The translations under genes were made by a program, and so were the position numbers. From Acidithiobacillus sp. (GTDB taxonomy: Bacteria; Pseudomonadota; Gammaproteobacteria; Acidithiobacillales; Acidithiobacillaceae), in NCBI GenBank assembly GCA_028065135.1, contig JAPTWR010000104.1:43563-107562 (forward strand): DNA of 64,000 bases, read 5' to 3'. The notes under the pieces were generated by a model. It saw only the letters and a list, made by a program, of their open reading frames with translations, was not told where the DNA came from and did no database searches. Positions within the stretch are counted from its first letter, which is position 1. Each line of letters starts with the position of its first letter. Of the stretch, positions 1 to 8,300 are shown in pieces.

Positions 1-37
1 ATTTGAATTTTAACCGGCCAAAGAAAGGGCAGTGAAA

Positions 38-415
38 ATGCGTAACTTTTTGAAAACCTCTCTACTATTTATCGCCGTTGGAGCCACTTTCGGGTGTGCT
101 ACCAAGCCAGTGAAGCCTAATCCTGTTGTTTTGGGGAAGGCATATATCCTTGTGCATAAACCCGCATCTGTAGAGTGCAAGAGTGCCTCCATAGCTATGC
201 AAAGATCCTCTGGAGGAAACTTTAGCAGCCAAGGACTTCCTGGTGGCGGGTGCCGGATTCTGCGGACACAAACAGGCATTGAACTCCCACCTTTATCTGG
301 AATCACTGAAATCAAGATATATCCTCTTGTGCAAGATTCCTGCAAAGTGATTACGCTCCCGATCTCTGGGCCGTTATTCACGAAGACACTAGGAGGTACT
401 TGGGTATCAAGGTAA
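38..415 (+). CDS. Small putative lipoprotein
   Basis: This encodes a protein of 125 residues. It opens with a short basic N-terminus (MRNFLKTS) and a hydrophobic stretch, and ends its signal in a lipobox-like TFGC with the cysteine at residue 20. It should therefore be a lipoprotein anchored in a membrane. The ATG at 38 is preferred over the in-frame GTG at 32 because the purine-rich AAAGGG at 24-29 lies 8 nt before it. The mature part has three more cysteines and many Pro/Gly/Lys residues, and I recognise no family in it. The gene lies outside the repeat-bearing backbone and ends just before IS-end-like repeats, so its 3' end may have been trimmed. The lipoprotein call is fairly secure; its role is unknown. 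Confidence 0.6.
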   Translation: MRNFLKTSLLFIAVGATFGCATKPVKPNPVVLGKAYILVHKPASVECKSASIAMQRSSGGNFSSQGLPGGGCRILRTQTGIELPPLSGITEIKIYPLVQDSCKVITLPISGPLFTKTLGGTWVSR

Positions 416-447
416 GTTAAATTAAACAAAGGCCACAAAAAAATGTC

Positions 448-530
448 GTTTTCTGAACATGGAGTTTCTGAACACTTTTGTGGGGTAAAAACTGTTGGTA
501 ATCCCAGCCAACTTTCTATGTTCAGAAAAC
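448..530. repeat. 13-bp perfect inverted repeat, IS-end-like
   Basis: GTTTTCTGAACAT (448-460) is matched by its exact reverse complement at 518-530. A further near-copy, TTTCTGAACA, sits at 465-474. Several short copies of one motif near a border are typical of IS21-family ends. No transposase gene adjoins, so this is probably a remnant. Confidence 0.45.
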
Positions 531-570
531 ATCTTCATGAGTGCCCTCTAACCGTGCCCTGAACGGCAGC

Positions 571-775
571 TTCCGCTGCTTATGTGTCATTGGGTGTAGC
601 GCAAACGCAAGTGATGTCAGTAGGGGCCAGGATGAAACTTTATTGTCCACCATCACCGGGTCGGCAAAGGCGGTGGGGCTACTCAGGATAATACTTCGTG
701 AAACGTGAAAATTGTTCAAAACGTAGAATCAATTGGATACGACTGATCCAGGATGATACTCTATTGACTGTTAAC
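571..775. repeat. Left copy of a ~205-bp inverted repeat found again at 60295-60500
   Basis: The reverse complement of this stretch aligns along its whole length with 60295-60500 with scattered mismatches. It contains three copies of a CAGGATRAWACTT-type motif near 628-641, 682-697 and 748-762, the inverse of AAGTWTCATCCTG. That arrangement resembles the multiple terminal repeats of IS21-family elements. The pair brackets about 60 kb. The rest of the gene-free stretch 531-841 holds a 6-bp palindrome (CGAGAA-T-TTCTCG, 777-789) and nothing else I can support. Confidence 0.7.
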
Positions 776-841
776 ACGAGAATTTCTCGGCGCACGCCAT
801 TTTTGGGGTCCGCTAAAGAACTTGCTGACGCAGCGCGGACC

Positions 842-2998
842 TTATCCGCTGTCGCTCCATTCCAGGTTTTCTTCGGTTTCTTCCTCACCATGCCCACCGG
901 CATCTCCCACGGGCATTTTTTCCGGCTGCATCGCGGCCTGGAATTGCCGGAGAATGGATTCGGTCAGTTCCAGTATGGTTTTCTGGTCCATGGCCGCAAC
1001 CGCCGGACGGTCCCGTGGATCGGGCATGAGCACCTTGTCCGCAGGCACCGAGGGCGGCATTCCGGGATACGGTTCACGGGTCACGGAATCCAACGGCTCC
1101 GGCACCGTTTCCGCCACTTTCTGATCCCCGTAAATCTGCTCCAGGTGCAGGATCGCACCGTGGGAGATGCGCCACTCCGGCAGTTTCGGCCAGGGAAAAT
1201 AGGCGGAAGCGATGCTTAGATATTTCCCCTCATACGCCAGATACATCTGGCCGGATTTCTGCGCCGGAATCTCCTCGGCCTGAACCCGTTCCACGCGCTC
1301 CACGATGTCGCTCTTGTCCGCGGAGCGTCCGGGCATCATTCCGGGAGAAATCTTGTAATACTGGATGCGGCGCATCCAGGCCTTGCCGAGGCTTTTCACG
1401 GCAAATTGAATGGATTCGTCGTCCTGTAACTTCATGAAACCCTTGAATCCCGTACAGGACGCGATGGCGGCGGCCCCCGCCTTGGATTTTTCCGTCAATC
1501 GCGGAAAATCCTGCGATCCCACCAGCACCGAAATGCCCAAGGATCGTCCCTGCGCCAGAATGTCCTCCTCGCCCTCGACCATGTACGAGGCTTTTTCGTC
1601 ATAGTCCAGACAATAGGGATGGTCGGCATCCGTGATCCGGACATCCACCGATTCATCCACGCCCTTGCTGATCTGGTTTCCCAACAGGCGGGCCAGCATC
1701 ATCTTGTTTCCGGCGACGATGATCTTGCCCAGAATCTCCAGATCGGACGGCGGTTTCTCCAGCGACGGCAGAATGGTCATGACGATGCGCCGATTGAGCG
1801 CCACGTCATCCCAATCCAGTTCGGAATATTTGGTCCCGAAGATGTGACCAAAACTATCCGACATGGAGTTCAGGGACCGGATCAACTGCATGGTGACAAA
1901 ACCATGCTGTTTATTTTCCTCCTCGGAACCCGGCACCTGGGGCATTTGCTGCACGGCCTGCACATTGGCCGGATCATTGGCATAATCCGGAGGCATGTCC
2001 TTGTAACCGGGCAGGTTGCTCAGGTAGGTCCGGATCGGATCGATGGCGCGATCGGGAATATCGGGAAAGGTGCGCTCCCGACCATCGATTTTCAGCTTTT
2101 TGTGACGCAGATCCTTGACGGCGGGAAGGTTGATATATTCGCGCAGGGTCTGGGTGGAAAGCTGAAAATTGTGGTGATCGCGCATATACACCAGCGGCGT
2201 CAGAATCGCCTCGATGAAACTGACGGTACGGTCGTGCCAGATCTTGTTGTCACCCTTGGGCGCTTCCCCCAACAGGCTTTTGATCAAGCTGGATACGGTG
2301 TTGAGGCTACCCGTTGCCATCAGGTTGATGGTGATGCTCTGGCGCTCGATGGGTTTGTCCCACAGGGTGACATCCCCCGTGGTGTAGTTGACCAGCAGCA
2401 GATCGTCCTCGCGCCCGGCCAGCCACGCCATGGCACAGATCATGTGCCATGTGGTGATGTCCCCCTTGCCGTCGACGAGGGTAAAACCCGATCCCATGAC
2501 CAGAAAGGACCAGAGAAAACCCAGCATGGTCTGCGTTTTCCCGGCGCCAGTCGTGCCCAGCAGAAACAGATGGGCGCGCAGCATGGCGTTGGTCAGGAAG
2601 ACCGGCTGCCCCCAGAACTTGCCGGTACGGACGGTCCCCATCCAGGCGATGCCGCCGGCCTTTTCATAACCGCCGCCCATGCCCGGATTGCGGTTGTTGT
2701 AATCGATCCCGCCTTCCACAATGGGCTTGGCGACCGGATAAATCACCTTGCTGGAATAAGACGGCAGGATCAGCAGGGCCATCGGCAACGCCAGCAGATC
2801 GGCGTAACCCGCCAGATTTCCGAAAAAGGCGGGCAGCACATTGGGCAGAATCAGGGTGAACAGGATCGAAGGGAAAGCGAACACCCAGAAAACCAGCGGC
2901 CCTCCCCGAAACAGGACGGCGAACCGGCGCTCGAAATGAAACAGGTCATCATCCCGAAACACCTGTCCATGCAGCAGCTCATTGCTATTGGTGGACAA
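842..2998 (-). CDS. dotL: Type IV coupling protein, DotL/IcmO/TrbC-like ATPase
   Basis: This is the coupling ATPase of an I-type (IVB) secretion or conjugation system, which gathers DNA or protein substrates at the inner membrane and hands them to the channel. The N-terminus has hydrophobic segments (around LVFWVFAFPSILFTLILP and LLALPMALLILP). A P-loop GTTGAGKT follows at about residue 150 and then the VDGKGD motif typical of TraG/TraD/DotL proteins. The length, about 718 residues, is close to DotL. The frame stays open to an ATG at 3046, but a TTG at 2998 has AAGGAG at good distance and is my choice. The gene overlaps the end of dotM, as expected for these two partners, which form one coupling complex. 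Confident as T4CP; the DotL subtype rests on the DotM neighbour. Confidence 0.85.
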   Translation of the reverse strand: MSTNSNELLHGQVFRDDDLFHFERRFAVLFRGGPLVFWVFAFPSILFTLILPNVLPAFFGNLAGYADLLALPMALLILPSYSSKVIYPVAKPIVEGGIDYNNRNPGMGGGYEKAGGIAWMGTVRTGKFWGQPVFLTNAMLRAHLFLLGTTGAGKTQTMLGFLWSFLVMGSGFTLVDGKGDITTWHMICAMAWLAGREDDLLLVNYTTGDVTLWDKPIERQSITINLMATGSLNTVSSLIKSLLGEAPKGDNKIWHDRTVSFIEAILTPLVYMRDHHNFQLSTQTLREYINLPAVKDLRHKKLKIDGRERTFPDIPDRAIDPIRTYLSNLPGYKDMPPDYANDPANVQAVQQMPQVPGSEEENKQHGFVTMQLIRSLNSMSDSFGHIFGTKYSELDWDDVALNRRIVMTILPSLEKPPSDLEILGKIIVAGNKMMLARLLGNQISKGVDESVDVRITDADHPYCLDYDEKASYMVEGEEDILAQGRSLGISVLVGSQDFPRLTEKSKAGAAAIASCTGFKGFMKLQDDESIQFAVKSLGKAWMRRIQYYKISPGMMPGRSADKSDIVERVERVQAEEIPAQKSGQMYLAYEGKYLSIASAYFPWPKLPEWRISHGAILHLEQIYGDQKVAETVPEPLDSVTREPYPGMPPSVPADKVLMPDPRDRPAVAAMDQKTILELTESILRQFQAAMQPEKMPVGDAGGHGEEETEENLEWSDSG

Positions 2999-4157
2999 AA
3001 TCCTGCCACTCCTTCGATTTTTTCCACTGGATTTCTTCCAGCGCATCCCACAATCCGCTCTTGACGAATTGCGTCTGAATCACCGCCACCGGTCCCTCCT
3101 GGCGCAGCTCGCAATGCCATTGCACCAGACCCGGCAAGCCCTCCGGGTGCGGCCTGGGCATTCCCAAACCATGCAGCGCGTACCACAAGGCCCGGTCCTG
3201 ATACTTCAGCCAGACAAACCAGTTGGGCGGCACGATTTCCTTTTTCCGGGCATCCCGCAGCGCCGATAACAGGATGCAGACCTCATAGGCGTGTTTTTTG
3301 CGGTACGCCTGAAAACGGGCCGTATCCTTCGCATCCAGTTGGATGTGTTTCTGAATGACCGGATCGCCTCCCGCCGCGTAGCTTTTCAGGGCATTGGCGG
3401 TTGCTGGGTTGATCAGCGCGTGAAACAGGGCGTTACGGGACGGACTCGAAAAGCCGGAGCGTCCCGCCAGCGGTCCCACCTGTTTTTGGGCCCACTGTTC
3501 CACCGGGCCGTCCTGTATGCTCCATTCGCCATCCTCTCCCTTCGCAAAGGCTCCGGCCTGAATCAGGATGGTGAGCGGGTGCAGCGGCCAGTCACTGTCT
3601 TTCCTGCGCTGCACGATTCCCGCCAGGAGCGCCGAAAGGGATTTTTTCTTCGGGTCCCTGAATTTGTTCTTGAGCGCTCCGGCGCGATGACGAATCACCG
3701 GTAGCATCCACGGAAACTGTTTGCGCATGTACAGCGCCAGATCCCAGGGCTTCGCAAAGGTTTTCTTCAGGTTTTTACCGCGATTCCATAAAGGTATCGC
3801 AAGGGCTGCGGGCAACAGGGACCAGAAAACCGGCCACGCCTGAAACGATCCGATGGACAGATGATGATCCAGCGTCTGATTGACCGCAGCGGCGTTGTTC
3901 CAGGATATTTTGGGAATGCGGTGATGCCACAGGAACGACCACAGCACATGGCCGCTATCTCCCTGTTGGAAATAAGCCGGTTCGATTTTTCCCAACATCC
4001 AGAGATCCAGCAGCCGCATCACTTTCCAGTACGCGAGAATGATATCCTTGCCATAGAAAAACAGCGCGGCCAGTCCCCCCACGATCAGCGCGATGGTCAG
4101 GAAAAAGTCATCGCTGCCGCCACTATGGTTATCCTGTGCCCCACTATTTGCGGACAT
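2985..4157 (-). CDS. dotM: DotM/IcmP/TrbA-like coupling complex protein
   Basis: This is an inner-membrane partner of DotL in I-type T4SS; in Legionella, DotM helps recruit substrates to the coupling complex. The 390-residue product matches DotM in length. It has an N-terminal transmembrane segment (FFLTIALIVGGLAALFFYG), another hydrophobic stretch near residue 115, and a soluble C-terminal half with the family-like 'PPNWFVWLKYQDRALWYALHGLG' region around residues 310-335. The start used is the ATG at 4157, giving MSANSGAQ, because the longer frame runs back through the upstream gene. It overlaps that gene by 14 nt and the downstream dotL gene slightly, so translation is probably coupled. The trbA/trbC (dotM/dotL) adjacency supports both calls. 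Confidence 0.82.
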   Translation of the reverse strand: MSANSGAQDNHSGGSDDFFLTIALIVGGLAALFFYGKDIILAYWKVMRLLDLWMLGKIEPAYFQQGDSGHVLWSFLWHHRIPKISWNNAAAVNQTLDHHLSIGSFQAWPVFWSLLPAALAIPLWNRGKNLKKTFAKPWDLALYMRKQFPWMLPVIRHRAGALKNKFRDPKKKSLSALLAGIVQRRKDSDWPLHPLTILIQAGAFAKGEDGEWSIQDGPVEQWAQKQVGPLAGRSGFSSPSRNALFHALINPATANALKSYAAGGDPVIQKHIQLDAKDTARFQAYRKKHAYEVCILLSALRDARKKEIVPPNWFVWLKYQDRALWYALHGLGMPRPHPEGLPGLVQWHCELRQEGPVAVIQTQFVKSGLWDALEEIQWKKSKEWQDFVHQ

Positions 4158-4542
4158 GCTGCGCTCCGTAATGAATCTGCCACGCTGCGCGATAGACTTT
4201 TTGCGCGAAAGGCAGTCCGTACACCGGATTCCGCGACTGATACCATGCAACACCCAGCCAGAAATGATGAGACGCATCCATCTCCCGGCGCAAAATCCAT
4301 GCGCCCGTGAACACCGAGGCGCAGTTGTGCCATTGCACCGTGTGCATGTGCCAGCCGTAGCGATGCAGGCGATTCCGCCACACGCTGTTGATCTGCATCA
4401 GGCCGTGATCCGCCGTGCCGTTCGCATCCGCGATCCGCGCGCCCTTCCAGCCGCCTTCGACCTTGGCAATGGCCTGCAGAATGAGGACTGGTTCGTGAAA
4501 CCAGATCGCCGCGGCGGTTTCACACAGGGAGACGGGAATCAT
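4144..4542 (-). CDS. Lytic transglycosylase (VirB1/SLT-like)
   Basis: This 132-residue protein has the SLT/goose-lysozyme-type signature. A catalytic-type glutamate lies in IAKVEGGW (about residue 28), followed by DHGLMQIN and then a W-rich tail with ILRREMDASHHFWLGVAWY. Such enzymes cut peptidoglycan locally so the secretion channel or pilus can cross the cell wall. No clear signal peptide is visible, which is unusual but not unknown for conjugation-associated members. The start overlaps the upstream stop as ATGA (4539-4542), and the gene is followed by dotM, so it belongs to the transfer operon. The family call is strong; the substrate and its role in this system are inferred from context. 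Confidence 0.85.
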   Translation of the reverse strand: MIPVSLCETAAAIWFHEPVLILQAIAKVEGGWKGARIADANGTADHGLMQINSVWRNRLHRYGWHMHTVQWHNCASVFTGAWILRREMDASHHFWLGVAWYQSRNPVYGLPFAQKVYRAAWQIHYGAQHVRK

Positions 4543-4889
4543 GAGAGCACCTGTTCCAGCAATTGCCGCATGCGTCGCGCATAGTACCAGTGCGCGGCCA
4601 CGAAAATTCCAGCGCCCAGGGTGCCGACGATCGCCAGCATATTAAAAAAAACCAGCGCATCCACGACCAGAAAACCGAAAACGACCAGACCGATCATCGC
4701 ATTCTGGCGTTCCGTGCGTTTCCAGTAACGCACACGCTTTTCCCGGTCCTCCGGCGACAAATTGCGGATGGGAACCCGATTCTCCTCGATCCGGGTTTCC
4801 CGGATTTTCCGTATCCATGCCGAGGTCAGGGAGAAACTGGTGAACGGATTCTTAGGCAGAAAAAAGCGCGCGTGATTGCGTAAGGACAT
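4539..4889 (-). CDS. Small two-segment membrane protein of the transfer operon
   Basis: The product has 116 residues. The start at 4889 (MSLRNHARFF) has a strong GGAGGAG site 6 nt upstream, so the longer open frame to 5036 is rejected. The first half is basic and charged. The second half holds two closely spaced hydrophobic segments (MIGLVVFGFLVVDALVFF and MLAIVGTLGAGIFVAAHW) followed by a basic tail. That layout suits a small inner-membrane accessory protein. It overlaps the upstream gene by 38 nt and the transglycosylase gene by 4 nt. I do not recognise the family; a small Dot/Icm membrane subunit is possible but not shown. Confidence 0.65.
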   Translation of the reverse strand: MSLRNHARFFLPKNPFTSFSLTSAWIRKIRETRIEENRVPIRNLSPEDREKRVRYWKRTERQNAMIGLVVFGFLVVDALVFFNMLAIVGTLGAGIFVAAHWYYARRMRQLLEQVLS

Positions 4890-5307
4890 TCCAGGTCTCC
4901 TCCTTGGCTGCAAAACGTTCCTGGCTTCCCGGTGCGGACACTTTCCACAATTCCACGGGCAACGTGAGATAAAATCCCAATTCCAGCGGTGGAACCAGCC
5001 AGAAAATCGGGATGTCGAGGCGGGCATCCAGAACATGGTCCTTTTCCCAGGTCAGCCATTGATTCATGCGGATGCGTCCCGGATTGATACGGCGCATCAG
5101 TCGCAGGGCCATATCCAGCGCCGTGAGCGCGATCAGGGATTCCGGGCGCACATATTCCTCGAAAGGCACATCCCGTCCCTCTTCGGTAAACCGGAATTGG
5201 ACCAGATGCGGAAACCGGGATACCAGCCGATAAAAGGCGGCGGCAAAGGCGTCATCGAGCAATTCCCTGGATGGGCCGACAACCTCGCTGTAATATAAAA
5301 TGCTCAT
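4852..5307 (-). CDS. Conserved-looking hypothetical protein of the transfer operon
   Basis: The product is a soluble protein of 151 residues beginning MSILYYSEVVGP. The start at 5307 overlaps the stop of the giant gene as ATGA, and the longer open frame runs back through that gene's repeat-rich tail and is not credible. The composition is ordinary and mixed alpha/beta-like, with a proline-rich FWLVPPLELGFYLTLPVELW region near residues 105-125. There is no signal peptide or clear motif. It is co-transcribed with the giant gene upstream and the DotL/DotM block downstream. No function can be assigned from sequence. Confidence 0.6.
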   Translation of the reverse strand: MSILYYSEVVGPSRELLDDAFAAAFYRLVSRFPHLVQFRFTEEGRDVPFEEYVRPESLIALTALDMALRLMRRINPGRIRMNQWLTWEKDHVLDARLDIPIFWLVPPLELGFYLTLPVELWKVSAPGSQERFAAKEETWNVLTQSRALFSA

Positions 5308-8300
5308 AGCGTGAATCCATCGACGGTCTGCGCTCCTGCGGAGGGCTGTATCCCGGCAGGGGGCTGCGCCCCTGCAAGGGGTTGCACCCCCGCAGGGGGA
5401 GCATCCGTTGCGGACGGTTGCGGGTTTTCCGCTGGCGATTTCGACTGGAAGGTTTGCATGGCCTGCTGGTATGCGGGGTGTTTTTCGCTGGGGGTCACCA
5501 TGGGACGCGCGGGCTGGTATTCCGGACGAGGTACTCCATACGCCTGCAACACGGCGTTCAGGCGTTCCGTATCCAACTGGTGACCCGTGATGAACCGTTC
5601 GGGTGCGATGCCGGCCTGGGACAGCGCGCGCAGCATGCCGTCCATATCGTATTCGGGCTTCTCCACCTGGGAACGGGGGATGCCCAGAACGGACAGGGCG
5701 TTCATGGCCTTGTCCTCCTGGATTCGGGAAGACCACTCGGTGCGGATGGACCCCATGCTGAATTCCGATGGAATCTTCGGCCAGCTTTCCGGGTCACCGC
5801 CCATCCGGGATTGCAGATCCTGTTCCTTTTCCCGGATCTGCGATTCCAGCGTCTGTTTCATGGCTTCCAGCCGAGCGATTTCCTGTACGTCCCGCGTGAT
5901 TTCCGGGGTGAGCGCGACCTTGGTCGCGATGCGCGGCGCTTTTTGGGGTATCTGTCCGTTGGCCACCATCCCGGCCACCATTTCGGCCTGTTTCCGCATG
6001 GCGTCCGCCTGTCCGGGGATTTCCGTCACATCGCGGATCAGTACGTTTTGCCGGGCCGCGTCAAAATAGGCGATGTGCATATAGATCGGCAACCGTTCAT
6101 TCTGGAAGTGGTGTTGCAGGATGCTGCTCACCCAGGATTTGCAGGCATGAATCTGCATCTGGGTGTCCGCGCTGTCCATGTGGGGAACATGGCGCGGTGT
6201 TTTCATCAGAATGACCCGCGCGCTACGATCCGGACCAAAAAGTACCAGAGGCGGGTGCAAATCCACCAACGGATGATGGGGAAATTCATACCGTTGCGTC
6301 GCCATGATGTCCATCACGCCATGAAAAGGCTCCATGAACATCGTCTGCAGGACCATTTGCGACAGGGTGTTTTCCAGCACGTAGCCGCGTATCGTATCGA
6401 TGGTGGGTTCCACCGGCAGATGACGCAGCAGCATGCGCATGGCCCCGTTTGTCGGGTCGGTCGCGATCTCCTGCAGGTTAGTCCGGTTGACTGTCATGGC
6501 CTGACGGATCATGTCCGACAGCAGGTTCTTTTGCTGCCATTGTTCCGCCAGAACCGGATCGCGCTGCAAATACGGCCGCATCATTTCCAGCGTCTTGTCG
6601 CGCACCACGATGGCCTGACCGATCCATCGCCGCTGGTGCTCTTCCGGAATGTGTTGCGGATTCGGGAGAAATCGATGAATCTGTTCCATGGCCTGCTGTT
6701 CTTCCATGTTCATGGGATGAGTAACCTCCTGTTGCCAAATGGATTGAGGAATCTGCTCTCCTGCGGACGGCAGCCCTGCGGGCGGCGTTTTTCCTGCAAG
6801 GTGTTGGTCCCCTGCATGGGGTTCTACAGAACCTGCATGAATCGGTGACTGTGGAACTTGTGAAACAGGTGAAACAGCGGGTGTTTCCGGTTCCGGTCTT
6901 GCAGAAGTCGGATCTGCCGGTGTCGGCCACGCGGGCGGTGGATTGCCCGCATCCATGCCGGGGGTTGCAGCGACGGAGAGGACCGTCGGCGGCGGGCTGA
7001 CCGGCCACAGATTGCCGGTAGGGAGGTTACCGACAGGCCGTGATGCCCAGACATCCACCAGTTCGGCGTTCCATTTCTGCGCCCGTTCCTGCGCGGCCTT
7101 TGCCGCCTGCTCATAGGTCACCCCTGCTTTCAGCACATGGGGCATCTCCCAACCATCCTGCAACGTGGCCACCAGTTGCCAGCGCGCCGGAACGGTTCCG
7201 CTTTCCGGCTTCCAGGACTGCTGTTCCACATCCAGAGGCAATAACGTGATCTTGACGATCCGGTCCTCCGGTCCCATCTCTTTCGGGCCTGCGGCCTGCG
7301 AAGGGCCTGCGCCCTGCTGTCCTGCGCCCTGCAAGGGGGCTGCGGCCGGCTGGCCCGCTTCAGGCTTGGCTGCCGCCTGCAAGGGGTTAGCACCCTGCAA
7401 GGCTGCCCCCCGCAGGGGAGATTCCTGAGCTGACGGTGGGCTTTCCAGTCGCTCCAGGAAAGCATTCCGGTCCAGTACGACGGTATCCAGACCGGGCCAA
7501 TACAGTCCGGATTCGGCCATGTGCATCAGCAGGAAAGACAGCCCGGTAATGGCATCCTGCTCGCGTCCATGCAGGTGCAGGTCCACGCTGGTGACCCGCG
7601 GATCGCCGCTCAGGCTGTTTACCAGAAAATCCACGGCCATCTTCCAGTAATCCAGGTCCCACTCGGCAGACAGGCTGACCATCATTTCCCGCAAGACCTC
7701 TTGCGGAACCGATTGCGCCCAGAATCGCCCCGCTTCCGGCAGGCGTTCCGGGTGCTCCGCCAGTCTTTGCAGATAGCCCGCCAGTTCCGGGCGAATCTCC
7801 GGTGTTTCCGATAACGATTTCCAGTCCATAATGTCCTCCTGCTCCCTTGGTGCCGCAACGCGGTTTCCGGCAGCGTCCTCGATGCTCTGCACCGGGAGTG
7901 GAGATTCCGGGACCAACTCCGGGCCCTGAGCCGCCGTTTCCGATGGACTCCCGGTCGTTTCCGGCAAGGACGCCATCGTTTCCGCCGGAGCATTCCTCGT
8001 CTCAGGCGGGGATGTGATGATTTCAGATTGGTCATCGCCCGCGTCCGTAAACGCCTGCAGATCCGGATTCCAGCGTTCCAGTTCCCGCCATGCCGGGGAA
8101 AGTACCGCAGAGGGATGCGGGCTGATCCAGAAAGCGGGAGACAGGTAACGGTCGATCAGCATGTCCCGATCCACCGGATTCCGCGCGTCCAGCACATAGG
8201 GCATTCCCGGCTTGTTCATCGCCATCCACGGATCGAACAGGAACCGGTCATCCACCAGCAGGAAGACGTGACGCGATTCCGGATCGCCGTTATAAAAGCG

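Noticed and set aside
1619..3064. 481-codon open frame on the plus strand
   Set aside because: It is antisense to dotL and dotM, which have clear motifs; the composition is His/Gln-rich as in other shadows here.
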